Positions 7,315 through 14,587 are shown, counted from the first letter of the stretch. The stretch is DNA of 15,497 bases from an uncultured Eubacteriales bacterium (GCA_905207385.1 CAJLLH010000009.1:1-15497), one strand, 5' to 3'. Notes: generated from the letters alone by a model not told the origin. Numbers and translations are program-made.

Positions 7315-7944
7315 ATGAAAACTCAGATGCGGTTTCAAAAGATCCTTATGCTTGTAACGCTTATAATCAGCGCTGTTACGATAGTGTATGCATGGGGTTT
7401 CTTTACCGGCAGTCTTTCCTGCGTGTCTTACATGGCCGCTTTCAGGGGAACAATGCCTTCGGGCAGCGGCGTAAGCGCCTCCCAGCTCAGGGAAGCTGCA
7501 ACTAATACTTATTATATTGCGCTCGACGTAAACGACCTTCTGTTTGCGCTTTCAATAGTATTTCTGCTTCTCGTTGCGTTCATATACATAACGGCAAGCA
7601 ACAAAAGGCGCAATTATTACGTCACCAACTATATTGCAATCATCGCAACAGCGGCATTTGCGGCGGTGTTTGCCATAATCGGAATAATTGCGATAAGCAT
7701 GGTTCTCGGCACAATGATTTCGGATATACCTTCCGAATTATGGGACGCCTATAAAAATTACTGCGATACCAACAACATCAAAAACTATTCAGACAGCAAC
7801 GTTATGTTCGGCATAGGCTACGTCCTTTTTGCAATAGTTCTGGTTAACGCGGCCGCGCTTATCTATAATTTAATCTGGAAAATCAAGCTGATGAAAGGCG
7901 AAAAGAAGTTGCTCGCCGCCAAACCCGAAAAGGAGGTGGCTTAA
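7315..7944 (+). CDS. Four-helix membrane protein in the ABC operon, unknown function
   Basis: A 209-residue protein I do not recognise. Hydrophobic segments lie near residues 9-29, 74-94, 103-133 and 164-188, and the C-terminal tail is Lys-rich (cytoplasmic by the positive-inside rule). The two extracytoplasmic loops are sizeable: about 30-73, containing PSGSG, and 134-163, with a Tyr/Asn/Asp-rich stretch. It lacks an EAA loop, so it is not a further ABC permease. Only a weak ribosome binding site (CGGGG) precedes the start. The gene sits between the binding protein and the ATPase, and its last codons contain the AGGAGG of the next gene, so the two are translationally coupled. An accessory role in the importer is inferred from context only. 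Confidence 0.8.
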   Translation: MKTQMRFQKILMLVTLIISAVTIVYAWGFFTGSLSCVSYMAAFRGTMPSGSGVSASQLREAATNTYYIALDVNDLLFALSIVFLLLVAFIYITASNKRRNYYVTNYIAIIATAAFAAVFAIIGIIAISMVLGTMISDIPSELWDAYKNYCDTNNIKNYSDSNVMFGIGYVLFAIVLVNAAALIYNLIWKIKLMKGEKKLLAAKPEKEVA

Positions 7945-7945
7945 T

Positions 7946-8590
7946 ATGATAGATATCGGTAAAATGCTCGGCATAAAGCGCGACATGACAAGCCAATCTA
8001 TTGTTCAGACGGATATATGCCGCTATAAGCGCAATAAGCTTGCTTCGGGCCTGGCTCTTTTGGGTCTTGTTTTCGAATGCCTTTACTTCATGCTTTTTTA
8101 TAGCCTGCTGTTCGGCGTAAGCGGGCCTTATTATACCTTCCTCATAGGTTTCAGCGTGCTTGTAAATCTTGCGGTGCTGCTTGTAACCTTCCTTTCTTCC
8201 GAGGGCGTAAAGGTATACAATAAAAAGTACTGTATACCCCTTATAGTCGTGGGCGTCGTTCAGATAGCGCGCATATTCATCTATCCGCTCGACCTCGCTC
8301 TCGGCGGCAATTACCTTTACGAAAGCGCCAACACCGTAACGGCTTGGTATTTCGGCAACGAGCTTTCCGCAGGCGTAACAAGCACTATACTTATAGTTTA
8401 CCTCGTTCTTTCCGCGGCTTGCATGTTCGCGGCGGCAGTGTTCGGTTATATCCGCGCAAGGCAGCTCGAAATTTTCAACGCCAGCCTTGAAAAGGGCGAC
8501 TTCACCGTGGAAGCGGCTCTTGAAGATTTGAAACAAAAAGAAGAAAGCTCCGGCTCCGACGCCGCCGGCGAGGAGGTAAACAATGCCTGA
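7946..8590 (+). CDS. Four-helix membrane protein in the ABC operon, unknown function
   Basis: A 214-residue protein I do not recognise. A basic N-terminal stretch (about 1-32, with several Lys and Arg) precedes hydrophobic segments near 33-57, 62-84, 95-117 and 143-169. The cytoplasmic C-terminal tail is acidic, rich in Glu, Ser and Asp, and about 45 residues long. Its ATG comes one base after the previous stop, with AGGAGGTGG (7931-7939) as ribosome binding site, and its end overlaps the ATPase gene by 8 bases. Such tight packing suggests that it is made in fixed proportion with the ATPase. It has no similarity that I can see to ABC permeases, sensor kinases or known transporters. Confidence 0.8.
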   Translation: MIDIGKMLGIKRDMTSQSIVQTDICRYKRNKLASGLALLGLVFECLYFMLFYSLLFGVSGPYYTFLIGFSVLVNLAVLLVTFLSSEGVKVYNKKYCIPLIVVGVVQIARIFIYPLDLALGGNYLYESANTVTAWYFGNELSAGVTSTILIVYLVLSAACMFAAAVFGYIRARQLEIFNASLEKGDFTVEAALEDLKQKEESSGSDAAGEEVNNA

Positions 8591-9650
8591 AGTTAATCTC
8601 AGACACATTGATAAAATTTACGACGGCGGAGTTCAGGCGGTGTATGACTTCGATATGGACATACACGACGGCGAATTCATCGTACTGGTAGGTCCTTCCG
8701 GCTGCGGCAAATCGACGACTTTGCGCATGGTTGCGGGCCTTGAGGACATAACAAAAGGTCAGCTTGTAATTGACGGCAAAGACTGTACGCGCGTTCCCCC
8801 TAAAGACAGGGATATAGCAATGGTTTTCCAGAACTACGCGTTGTACGGACATATGACAATTTACGAAAACATGGCGTTTTCGCTCACCCTCCGCAAGGAG
8901 AAAAAGGAGATAATCCACCGCAAGGTTATGGCTGCGGCGGAAATACTCGACCTTAAATCGCAGCTCAACAAAAAGCCCAGGCAGCTTTCGGGCGGTCAGC
9001 GCCAGCGCGTTGCTATGGGCAGAGCGATAGTGCGCAACCCCAAGGTATTCCTTTTCGACGAGCCTTTGTCCAACCTCGACGCGCAGCTGCGCGGCTCTAT
9101 GCGCAGGGAGCTTATGCTTCTGCACAAAAAGCTCAACGCTACAATAATTTACGTAACGCACGACCAGACCGAAGCTCTGACGCTTGCGGACAGAATAGTC
9201 TGCATGTCAATGGGGCACGTTCAGCAGATAGGCAGACCCATCGACCTGTACGAATACCCCGCAAATACCTTCGTTGCAACGTTCATAGGTCTTCCGCCCA
9301 TGAACATGTTCAACGGAAAAATAGAAAACGGCAGGTTCGTGAGCGAATTTTTTGAATACCCGCTCGATTCCGAACAGAAACAGCGCCTTTCTTCGTACGA
9401 GGGCAAGGACATAATTCTCGGCGTTCGTCCCGAAAACGTAACCAGAAGCGGTCCTATAAGCTTCTTTGTGGAAAATAACGAAAATCTGGGTATGAACACG
9501 CTCGTTCACGGCAAGGTTGGCGGCAAAAAGATAGTCGTCTGCAAGTTCGCGGAATGGTGCAACTACAAATACGGCGATACCATTTCCATAGGCTTCGAGC
9601 CCGACAGAATGCATTTCTTCGACGTCGAAACCACAAAGGCAATAAGGTGA
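8583..9650 (+). CDS. Sugar ABC transporter ATP-binding protein (MsmK/UgpC type, CUT1)
   Basis: A 355-residue ATPase that drives carbohydrate import at the inner face of the membrane. Walker A GPSGCGKST at 37-45, Q-loop Gln 83, signature LSGGQ at 135-139, Walker B VFLFDE at 155-160 and switch His 193 are all intact. A C-terminal regulatory domain of about 120 residues follows, with the RPENV motif (about 282-286) typical of MalK/MsmK-like proteins. One oddity is YALYGHM after the Q-loop, where the family normally has YALYPHM. Firmicutes usually share one ATPase among many sugar importers, so its location inside this operon is notable. AGGAGG at 8571-8576 supports the start, which overlaps the preceding gene by 8 bases. 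Confidence 0.95.
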   Translation: MPEVNLRHIDKIYDGGVQAVYDFDMDIHDGEFIVLVGPSGCGKSTTLRMVAGLEDITKGQLVIDGKDCTRVPPKDRDIAMVFQNYALYGHMTIYENMAFSLTLRKEKKEIIHRKVMAAAEILDLKSQLNKKPRQLSGGQRQRVAMGRAIVRNPKVFLFDEPLSNLDAQLRGSMRRELMLLHKKLNATIIYVTHDQTEALTLADRIVCMSMGHVQQIGRPIDLYEYPANTFVATFIGLPPMNMFNGKIENGRFVSEFFEYPLDSEQKQRLSSYEGKDIILGVRPENVTRSGPISFFVENNENLGMNTLVHGKVGGKKIVVCKFAEWCNYKYGDTISIGFEPDRMHFFDVETTKAIR

Positions 9651-9660
9651 GGTGAATGAT

Positions 9661-10278
9661 ATGACGGAAAATGAAAATATGGTCGTAAACCAGACCACCC
9701 CGCCCGAAGACGGCAAGAAAAAATTCAACGGCGCAAAATTCAAAGCCAATTTAAAAGAGTGGTGGCGCAAGCAGATAGTATCTCTTAAAAGGCGTCCCAG
9801 CAGAATAGCGTTTGTTTTCGTAATAGTAACGTCGCTCATCTACATACTGTCGTTGGCGTCGTTCTCGCAGGCTATTATGGGTTGTATGCTCGTAACCGAC
9901 TGGCCCGGCATATGCTGCTTCGGTTCTACGCTGTTCTCCATCCTCATTTTCGTTGCGTACATGAACTCCTTCCCCAAGCGCAAAAAGCCCAACGTGCTGA
10001 TGATAGTGCTCGTAGGCGTGTTCCTTGCGCTCATGCTGTTCTTCGACCTTATGTTCTATATCGAAGTAAGCGAGTATATGGGCAACCAGGCGTCGGTTGA
10101 AGATTATTATTACACCACGACCACGACGCTCATCGTGCATATGATTTTTATCGGCATTACCGCCGTAGTCATGGCAACAATGCCCCTCTACAAAAAGCTT
10201 ATCCTCAGAATAAACACGAGGAAAGAGGTAGAGACCACCCAGATGAAGGAAGTCATAGATACCACGGATATGGATTAA
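9661..10278 (+). CDS. Four-helix membrane protein downstream of the ATPase, unknown function
   Basis: A 205-residue protein I do not recognise. It begins with about 45 hydrophilic residues rich in Lys and Trp, then has hydrophobic segments near 47-67, 83-101, 111-134 and 154-175, a Tyr/Thr-rich extracytoplasmic loop (about 135-153), and a charged tail with several Thr, Glu and Asp. I prefer the ATG at 9661 over the GTG at 9652 because GAGGTG (9649-9654) then has a proper 6-base spacing. The gene begins 10 bases after the ATPase stop. It is the third small four-helix protein in the operon and the last gene before a hairpin. Confidence 0.78.
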   Translation: MTENENMVVNQTTPPEDGKKKFNGAKFKANLKEWWRKQIVSLKRRPSRIAFVFVIVTSLIYILSLASFSQAIMGCMLVTDWPGICCFGSTLFSILIFVAYMNSFPKRKKPNVLMIVLVGVFLALMLFFDLMFYIEVSEYMGNQASVEDYYYTTTTTLIVHMIFIGITAVVMATMPLYKKLILRINTRKEVETTQMKEVIDTTDMD

Positions 10279-10284
10279 TTCAAA

Positions 10285-10339
10285 TTTTGCTAATATCAGG
10301 AATAACCGGCAAATTTATTTGTCGGTTATTTTAGCAAAA
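10285..10339 (+). terminator. Composite hairpin at the end of the transporter operon
   Basis: An inner stem AATAACCGGCAAA (10301-10313) pairs with TTTGTCGGTTATT (10318-10330), with one G-T pair. An outer stem TTTTGCTAA (10285-10293) pairs with TTAGCAAAA (10331-10339). The inner stem is followed by TTAGC only, so it would be a weak terminator. It ends the operon seven bases after the stop of the last gene. Confidence 0.5.
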
Positions 10340-10651
10340 GGCTGTTTGCGCTTTAACTGAGTTTCTGTTAAAATAAAGTTCGCAAAAGCCTTGATATAGC
10401 TGTCGGGCTGTCCCGCGCAAATAAACAAAATTTAAGCGTACGGCGCCGTGCGAAGAAAATATGGGGGTTGCGTAAAAGTTTATCATACCGCTTGCAAGGG
10501 TGTTGTAGCGGCATTCAAAGCCTTAGCTGTGCATTGCTTTAAGGGTGCGCGTAAAGCAAAAGAGTGGCGCATATGCCTTAATTAACGCGATTTGTCCGCG
10601 CTATTTTGCGGGCGGAGCGTGGATAAACTTATCGCTTGTAAAAGTCAGCAG
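10340..10651 (+). other. Gene-free structured stretch
   Basis: I find no supportable gene in this stretch of about 300 bases. It contains an imperfect hairpin around 10336-10394 (AAGGCT...AGCCTT, enclosing TTTAAC/GTTAAA), a CCGCT/AGCGG pairing around 10492-10521, and TTGCTTTA (10534-10541) pairing with TAAAGCAA (10552-10559). A diverged repeat copy starts near 10566. No convincing -35/-10 pair was found. It may be a long untranslated leader of the following membrane protein gene or an unknown RNA. Confidence 0.35.
10566..10600 (+). repeat. Diverged partial copy of the dispersed intergenic repeat
   Basis: GGCGCATATGCC, then TTAATTAACGCGATTTG and TCCG, parallel the tandem units at 11374-11577 (GCAATATGCCGCAATTAACGC, then TTTT and CCCG). 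The match covers about 35 bases and is imperfect. It lies in front of the membrane protein gene starting at 10652. Confidence 0.4.
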
Positions 10652-11356
10652 ATGTCTAAAAAAAACAAGAAAAACTATCAGGAAAAAGAGACCGGCATAG
10701 AAAATTTCTACGACCTTAAAACCAAAGAAATGGACGAGCTTGTTGCGGCGCTCAAGGGCGAAACGGCGGAAGACGCTCCTGTTCCGTCCATGAATATAGC
10801 CGAAGTAACGGGCGAAAAGGACGAAGGCGATAAAAAAGGCACTCGCGAGTTCGACCCCTACAAGCGCGACAAGCTTTCGGGCATACCGTACTGGATACGC
10901 GCCCTTTTCATAAAGTTCTGGTTTTTCGGACTGGTATGTTATTTCGTCCTTATGGGTCTGGGCGTATACATCACCGACTCGCTCGATTTGTACGTCGTTT
11001 GCGGCGTAATCATGGGCGTAATGGTGGACTGCCTCGTAAACCCCATATTCCGCATGATGGAGTCGGACAAAAAGGAATTCAACAAATTTATGATGTTTCC
11101 TTTTCCATTCAAGCAGATATGGACGTTTTTGACCAACATAATTTATTACTGCATAGTAGTGCTCGGCGTAAGCTATATTTATATGTTCATAGATAAGTAC
11201 ATTGCAGAATTTATCGGCGTAGAGCCTTTGCTTTTCGGCGTGTTCTGTCTTATCGTGGATATGTTTTTCATCGGCATCAAAGACGTTATCGTCTTTCTCA
11301 TTAAGCGCGCCATTAAAAAATCGCGCGAAAGGAAGTCGGCAGACGTGCAGCCGTAA
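10652..11356 (+). CDS. Conserved-looking membrane protein with a long acidic N-terminal region, unknown function
   Basis: A 234-residue protein. Residues 1-85 are hydrophilic and charged, with many Lys, Glu and Asp. Hydrophobic segments follow near 88-107, 112-134, 155-180 and 190-215, then a basic tail. The stretch SGIPYWIRALFIKFWFFG has the look of a conserved uncharacterised Firmicutes membrane family, but I cannot name it. The frame is open further upstream from a TTG at 10592; I choose the ATG at 10652 because a Lys-rich start is typical, although its ribosome binding site is poor. Whether it belongs functionally to the pectin locus is unclear. It is separated by gaps of about 370 and 360 bases from its neighbours. 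Confidence 0.7.
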   Translation: MSKKNKKNYQEKETGIENFYDLKTKEMDELVAALKGETAEDAPVPSMNIAEVTGEKDEGDKKGTREFDPYKRDKLSGIPYWIRALFIKFWFFGLVCYFVLMGLGVYITDSLDLYVVCGVIMGVMVDCLVNPIFRMMESDKKEFNKFMMFPFPFKQIWTFLTNIIYYCIVVLGVSYIYMFIDKYIAEFIGVEPLLFGVFCLIVDMFFIGIKDVIVFLIKRAIKKSRERKSADVQP

Positions 11357-11373
11357 AGGCGCATATGTGAATC

Positions 11374-11609
11374 GGTGCGGCAATATGCCGCAATTAACGC
11401 AAATTTTGCCCGATAATTCAGTGTTTTTTTTCTGGTATAGCTTATGTTTATACCATCTGATGTCTGAATTAAAATTGGTGCGGCAATATGCCGCAACTAA
11501 CGCAGTTTTTTGCCCGATAATGCAGCGTTTTTATGGTATGGCTTATGTTTATACCGGCTGATGCCGGAATAATAATTGGCGCGGCAATATGCTGCAATTA
11601 AAGTAATTT
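11374..11609 (+). repeat. Tandem intergenic repeat, about 2.3 units of roughly 102 bp
   Basis: Unit 1 spans 11374-11476, unit 2 spans 11477-11577 and a partial unit 3 starts at 11578. Each begins with a 7-bp hairpin TGCGGCA-ATA-TGCCGCA, then AA(T/C)TAACGCA, a T run and GCCCGATAAT, then the block GCTTATGTTTATACC, with GGTAT upstream pairing to ATACC. In unit 3 the first stem keeps pairing through a G-T wobble (GCTGC in place of GCCGC), and unit 2 has a G-T in the GGTAT stem; both favour an RNA read on the plus strand. Upstream of the pectinase pair it could be regulatory. It encodes no supported protein. Confidence 0.7.
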
Positions 11610-11634
11610 CAGTAAATACAATACGGTTGTAAAG

Positions 11635-11672
11635 CGCCGCGGCCGCCCGTCGGCGGCGCGGCGATATTTTTA
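11635..11672 (+). terminator. Terminator-like hairpin before the GH28 gene
   Basis: CGCCGCG (11635-11641) pairs with CGCGGCG (11657-11663) and GCCG (11642-11645) with CGGC (11651-11654), with a two-base bulge and a 5-base loop. ATATTTTTA follows directly. It would end transcripts from the membrane protein gene at 10652. Only about 40 bases separate it from the GH28 start, too little for a separate promoter plus leader, so conditional read-through (attenuation) is possible. Confidence 0.55.
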
Positions 11673-11679
11673 CGGGCGC

Positions 11680-11700
11680 GCGGTCGAAAAGTCCGACCGC
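11680..11700 (+). promoter_or_regulatory. Hairpin just upstream of the GH28 ribosome binding site
   Basis: GCGGTCG (11680-11686) pairs with CGACCGC (11694-11700) around a 7-base loop. It ends five bases before AGGAGG (11706-11711). It could act on translation start or serve as an operator; sequence alone does not decide. Confidence 0.4.
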
Positions 11701-11714
11701 AATCGAGGAGGAAT

Positions 11715-13256
11715 ATGTTTAAAAAATTGTTTGCGTCCTGTACGAGCGCATGTTTCGAGTTTGAAAACGACACGCCGTACCGCTACCCCGCAGGTAAGTA
11801 CACGATATTTCTTAACGGGGTGAAGGTCGGCGAAGGGGATACCAACGTGTTTTCCGTTTACGGACTTCAGCCTTCTGCCGATTATTCCGTAACGGTATCC
11901 TGCGACGAGTGCTCTGTCCGTTTCAAAACGGAAGGTCAGACCGCGCTCATAAACGTGCGCGAACTCGGCGCGAAGGGCGACGGTAAGTCGGACGATACCT
12001 ATTATGTCCAGATGGCTGTAGACAGCTGTCCCGCGGGCGGCAGAGTGCTCGTTCCCGCAGGCACGTACTATGTCCGCCCCATTGTTCTTAAAAGCGATAT
12101 AACGCTTGAACTGGAAAAGGGAGCAACGCTCCTCGGCAGCACTGTGGAGGAAGACTATCCCTATATTCCTGCGCGCAGGTACAACGCCGACGGCTCGGAA
12201 GAGGTGCTTGCAAGCTGGGAGGGCGACCCCTTCGACTGCCACCAGTCTTTCATATCGGCGTACAGACAGAAGAATATTAAAATCATAGGCGAAGGCACAA
12301 TAAACGGCAATGCGGATAAGTCCACGTGGTGGGCTACGCCCAAGGGCAGAAAGGTTGCGCGCCCCCGCCTTGTATTTCTCAATAAGTGCGAAAACGTTGT
12401 GTTACACGGCGTGACCTGCAAAAATTCCGCCGCGTGGAATTTGCACCCGTTCTTTTCCAAAAACCTGCGTTTTTACGATATAAAAGTGCAGAACCCTTAC
12501 ACTGGTCCCAATACCGACGGTCTCGACCCCGAAAGTTGCGACAAGGTTGACATAATCGGCTGTACGTTCTCCGTAGGCGACGACTGCGTCGCCATAAAGT
12601 CTGGCAAGGTGTATATGGGCAAGACGTACAAAACGCCCGCAAACCGCCACACTCTGCGCAATAACCTTTTCCAGGACGGACACGGAGCTATAGTTTTAGG
12701 CAGCGAAATGTCCGGCGGAATAACCAACCTTACCGTAAGTCAGTGTCTTTTCAGGCATACGGACAGGGGTCTGCGCATAAAAACGCGCCGCGGCAGAGGC
12801 AAGGACGCTATTATCGACGGCGTAGTTTTTGAAAACATTAAAATGGAAAACGTAATAACGCCGTTGGTTATAAATATGTATTACTTCTGCGACCCCGACG
12901 GTCATACCGAATTTGTATGGTCGCGAAAGCCCCGTCCCGTGGACGACGGCACGCCTTATATGGGCAAATTCCATTTCAAGGACATCGATTGCGAGGACTG
13001 CGAATGCATGTGCGCATACTTCGACGGGCTTGTTGAACAGCCTATTGAAGAAATCACCATTGAAAACGTGCATTTCGGCTTCAAGAAGGACGCCAAGCCC
13101 TTCAAGCCCGCCATGCTTGAGTTTGTGCGCGATTACTGCAAAGAGGGAATTTATATAGATAACGTAAACAAAGTGGTGCTTAAAAACGTAACTTTTGCCG
13201 GCGTTGAGGGCGACCATATCATAGAAAAGAACTGCGGCGAGCTTGTAATAGAGTAA
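11715..13256 (+). CDS. Polygalacturonase-like glycoside hydrolase, family GH28, cytoplasmic
   Basis: A 513-residue enzyme that cleaves alpha-1,4-galacturonosyl (or rhamnogalacturonan) linkages of pectin fragments. Residues about 15-75 look like a small beta-sandwich (Fn3-like) domain, and about 78-510 form the right-handed beta-helix. The GH28 catalytic set is complete: NTDGLD at 266-271 (Asp 268), GDD at 288-290 (Asp 289, Asp 290), GHG at 322-324 (His 323) and RIKT at 354-357 (Lys 356). I see no signal peptide or lipobox, so it probably works in the cytoplasm, in exo mode on short oligomers. GAGGAGG precedes the ATG, though its spacing is short (3 bases). It is followed 12 bases later by GH105, and the two form an operon. 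Exo versus endo action cannot be read from the sequence. Confidence 0.93.
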   Translation: MFKKLFASCTSACFEFENDTPYRYPAGKYTIFLNGVKVGEGDTNVFSVYGLQPSADYSVTVSCDECSVRFKTEGQTALINVRELGAKGDGKSDDTYYVQMAVDSCPAGGRVLVPAGTYYVRPIVLKSDITLELEKGATLLGSTVEEDYPYIPARRYNADGSEEVLASWEGDPFDCHQSFISAYRQKNIKIIGEGTINGNADKSTWWATPKGRKVARPRLVFLNKCENVVLHGVTCKNSAAWNLHPFFSKNLRFYDIKVQNPYTGPNTDGLDPESCDKVDIIGCTFSVGDDCVAIKSGKVYMGKTYKTPANRHTLRNNLFQDGHGAIVLGSEMSGGITNLTVSQCLFRHTDRGLRIKTRRGRGKDAIIDGVVFENIKMENVITPLVINMYYFCDPDGHTEFVWSRKPRPVDDGTPYMGKFHFKDIDCEDCECMCAYFDGLVEQPIEEITIENVHFGFKKDAKPFKPAMLEFVRDYCKEGIYIDNVNKVVLKNVTFAGVEGDHIIEKNCGELVIE

Positions 13257-13268
13257 ACGGAGGGAGCT

Positions 13269-14408
13269 ATGGATTATTCTGTTATTGACAGGTATATAGA
13301 CAGGCTTATAGCCGACACCACGCCCGACGCGCCCGTGTGGAATATAGAAAACATAAAGCACGGCAAGCCGCCCGCGTGGAACTATATCGACGGCTGCATG
13401 ATGACGTCGCTTTATTCCATTTATAAACTTACGGGCAATAAAAAGTACCTTGACTTTATTGATGGTTTTGTGGACTATTACGTGTTCGCAGACGGTTCGA
13501 TACGCGGGTACGATTTGGAAACTTATAACCTTGACAACATAAACGAAGGTCGGATTCTGTTCGATTTATACCGCGAAACAGGCAAGGAAAAGTACAGAAA
13601 GGCTGCGGACCTTCTGTATAAACAGATTTGCAATCAGCCGCGCACAGGCACGGGCAATTTCTGGCACAAACTCATTTATCCCAATCAGGTCTGGCTGGAC
13701 GGGCTTTATATGGCTCAGGTGTTCTACACCAGGTACGAAACGGAGTTCAACGGCTGCAAAAATTATTCCGATATAGTCGGTCAGTTCCGCAGTGTATATG
13801 AAAATATGTACGATAAGGCAAAAAAGCTTTACTACCACGGCTGGGACTGGTCAAAAAAGGCATTCTGGGCAGATAAGGCTACGGGTCTTTCAAAAAGTTT
13901 CTGGCTTCGCTCGGTAGGTTGGTACACCGTAGGGCTTGCCGATGTCATCGGGTACTTTGAAGGGCACGAACAGCTCAGGTCCGTACTCGTGGAAATATTC
14001 AGAAATACCATTGAGGGGCTGGAGCAGTATATAGATAAAGATAAGCATATGTTCTGGCAGGTTGTTGACCAGGGCTCAAGGTCTGGCAACTACCTTGAAA
14101 CTTCGGGCAGCGCCATGATAGCCTACGCAATGATGAAGGGCGCGCGGCTCGGCATAATCGATAAGCGCTTTGCAAAAGTGGGCGAAGAGGTGTTCAACGG
14201 AATATGCCGCGAATACCTTACCGAAACGGACGGTAAATTAAATCTCGGCGGAATTTGCCTTATGGCGGGGCTCGGCCCCGAAAGCAACCGCCGCCGCGAC
14301 GGCTCTTTCGAGTATTATATTTCCGAACCTGTCGTAGAAAACGATGCAAAAGGTACAGGGCCTTTCGTTATGGCTTACACCGAACTTCTGCAACTTAAAA
14401 AGGCTTAA
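13269..14408 (+). CDS. Unsaturated rhamnogalacturonyl/glucuronyl hydrolase, family GH105 (YteR/YesR type)
   Basis: A 379-residue alpha/alpha-barrel enzyme that removes the unsaturated uronic acid left at the end of pectin fragments by lyases. Family marks: LDN near 88-90 (Asp 89) and WLDGLYMAQ at 142-150 (Asp 144), matching the two Asp residues known in YteR, then YHGWDWS at 189-195 and RSVGWY around 214-219. It has no signal peptide and is thus cytoplasmic, as is usual for GH105. The length fits a complete protein. The start follows GGAGGG by a few bases and lies 12 bases after the GH28 stop, so the genes are co-transcribed. Its presence implies that lyase products reach the cell, although no lyase gene is in the window. 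Specificity for rhamnogalacturonan versus homogalacturonan products is uncertain. Confidence 0.93.
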   Translation: MDYSVIDRYIDRLIADTTPDAPVWNIENIKHGKPPAWNYIDGCMMTSLYSIYKLTGNKKYLDFIDGFVDYYVFADGSIRGYDLETYNLDNINEGRILFDLYRETGKEKYRKAADLLYKQICNQPRTGTGNFWHKLIYPNQVWLDGLYMAQVFYTRYETEFNGCKNYSDIVGQFRSVYENMYDKAKKLYYHGWDWSKKAFWADKATGLSKSFWLRSVGWYTVGLADVIGYFEGHEQLRSVLVEIFRNTIEGLEQYIDKDKHMFWQVVDQGSRSGNYLETSGSAMIAYAMMKGARLGIIDKRFAKVGEEVFNGICREYLTETDGKLNLGGICLMAGLGPESNRRRDGSFEYYISEPVVENDAKGTGPFVMAYTELLQLKKA

Positions 14409-14426
14409 AAAACAGGCATAAAACGC

Positions 14427-14461
14427 AATCCCCCGCGCATTCTGCGCGGGGGATTTTATGT
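14427..14461 (+). terminator. Intrinsic terminator of the GH28-GH105 operon
   Basis: A perfect 13-bp stem (14427-14439 with 14443-14455) has a TTC loop and a GC-rich core, and is followed by TTATGTTTCTT. It lies 18 bases after the GH105 stop codon. Confidence 0.85.
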
Positions 14462-14517
14462 TTCTTGATTTATGTAAGTGTTCAAATAACAATAAAAATA
14501 GGCAAAAGCATAATATT

Positions 14518-14547
14518 TTAACAATATATATTTGCATTTAGTATAAA
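14518..14547 (+). promoter_or_regulatory. Possible promoter in the convergent gap
   Basis: TTAACA (14518-14523), an 18-base spacer and TATAAA (14542-14547) resemble a rightward promoter. It points into the gap after GH105, where no gene lies in that direction, and would produce a short RNA through the 14588-14632 hairpin. The region is very AT-rich, so a chance match is likely enough to keep confidence low. Confidence 0.3.
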
Positions 14548-14587
14548 TTAAGCATATAAAACTATGCAACATTACTGTCGGTAAAAT

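Noticed and set aside
7315..8590. The two membrane proteins as extra ABC permeases
   Set aside because: They lack the EAA loop and are too short; the operon already has a complete permease pair.
11367..11561. 64-codon rightward frame in the repeat block
   Set aside because: It crosses the tandem repeat units, has low-complexity content and no ribosome binding site.
11374..11609. CRISPR array
   Set aside because: Units are about 102 bp and similar over their full length, without unique spacers between short identical repeats, and no cas genes are present.
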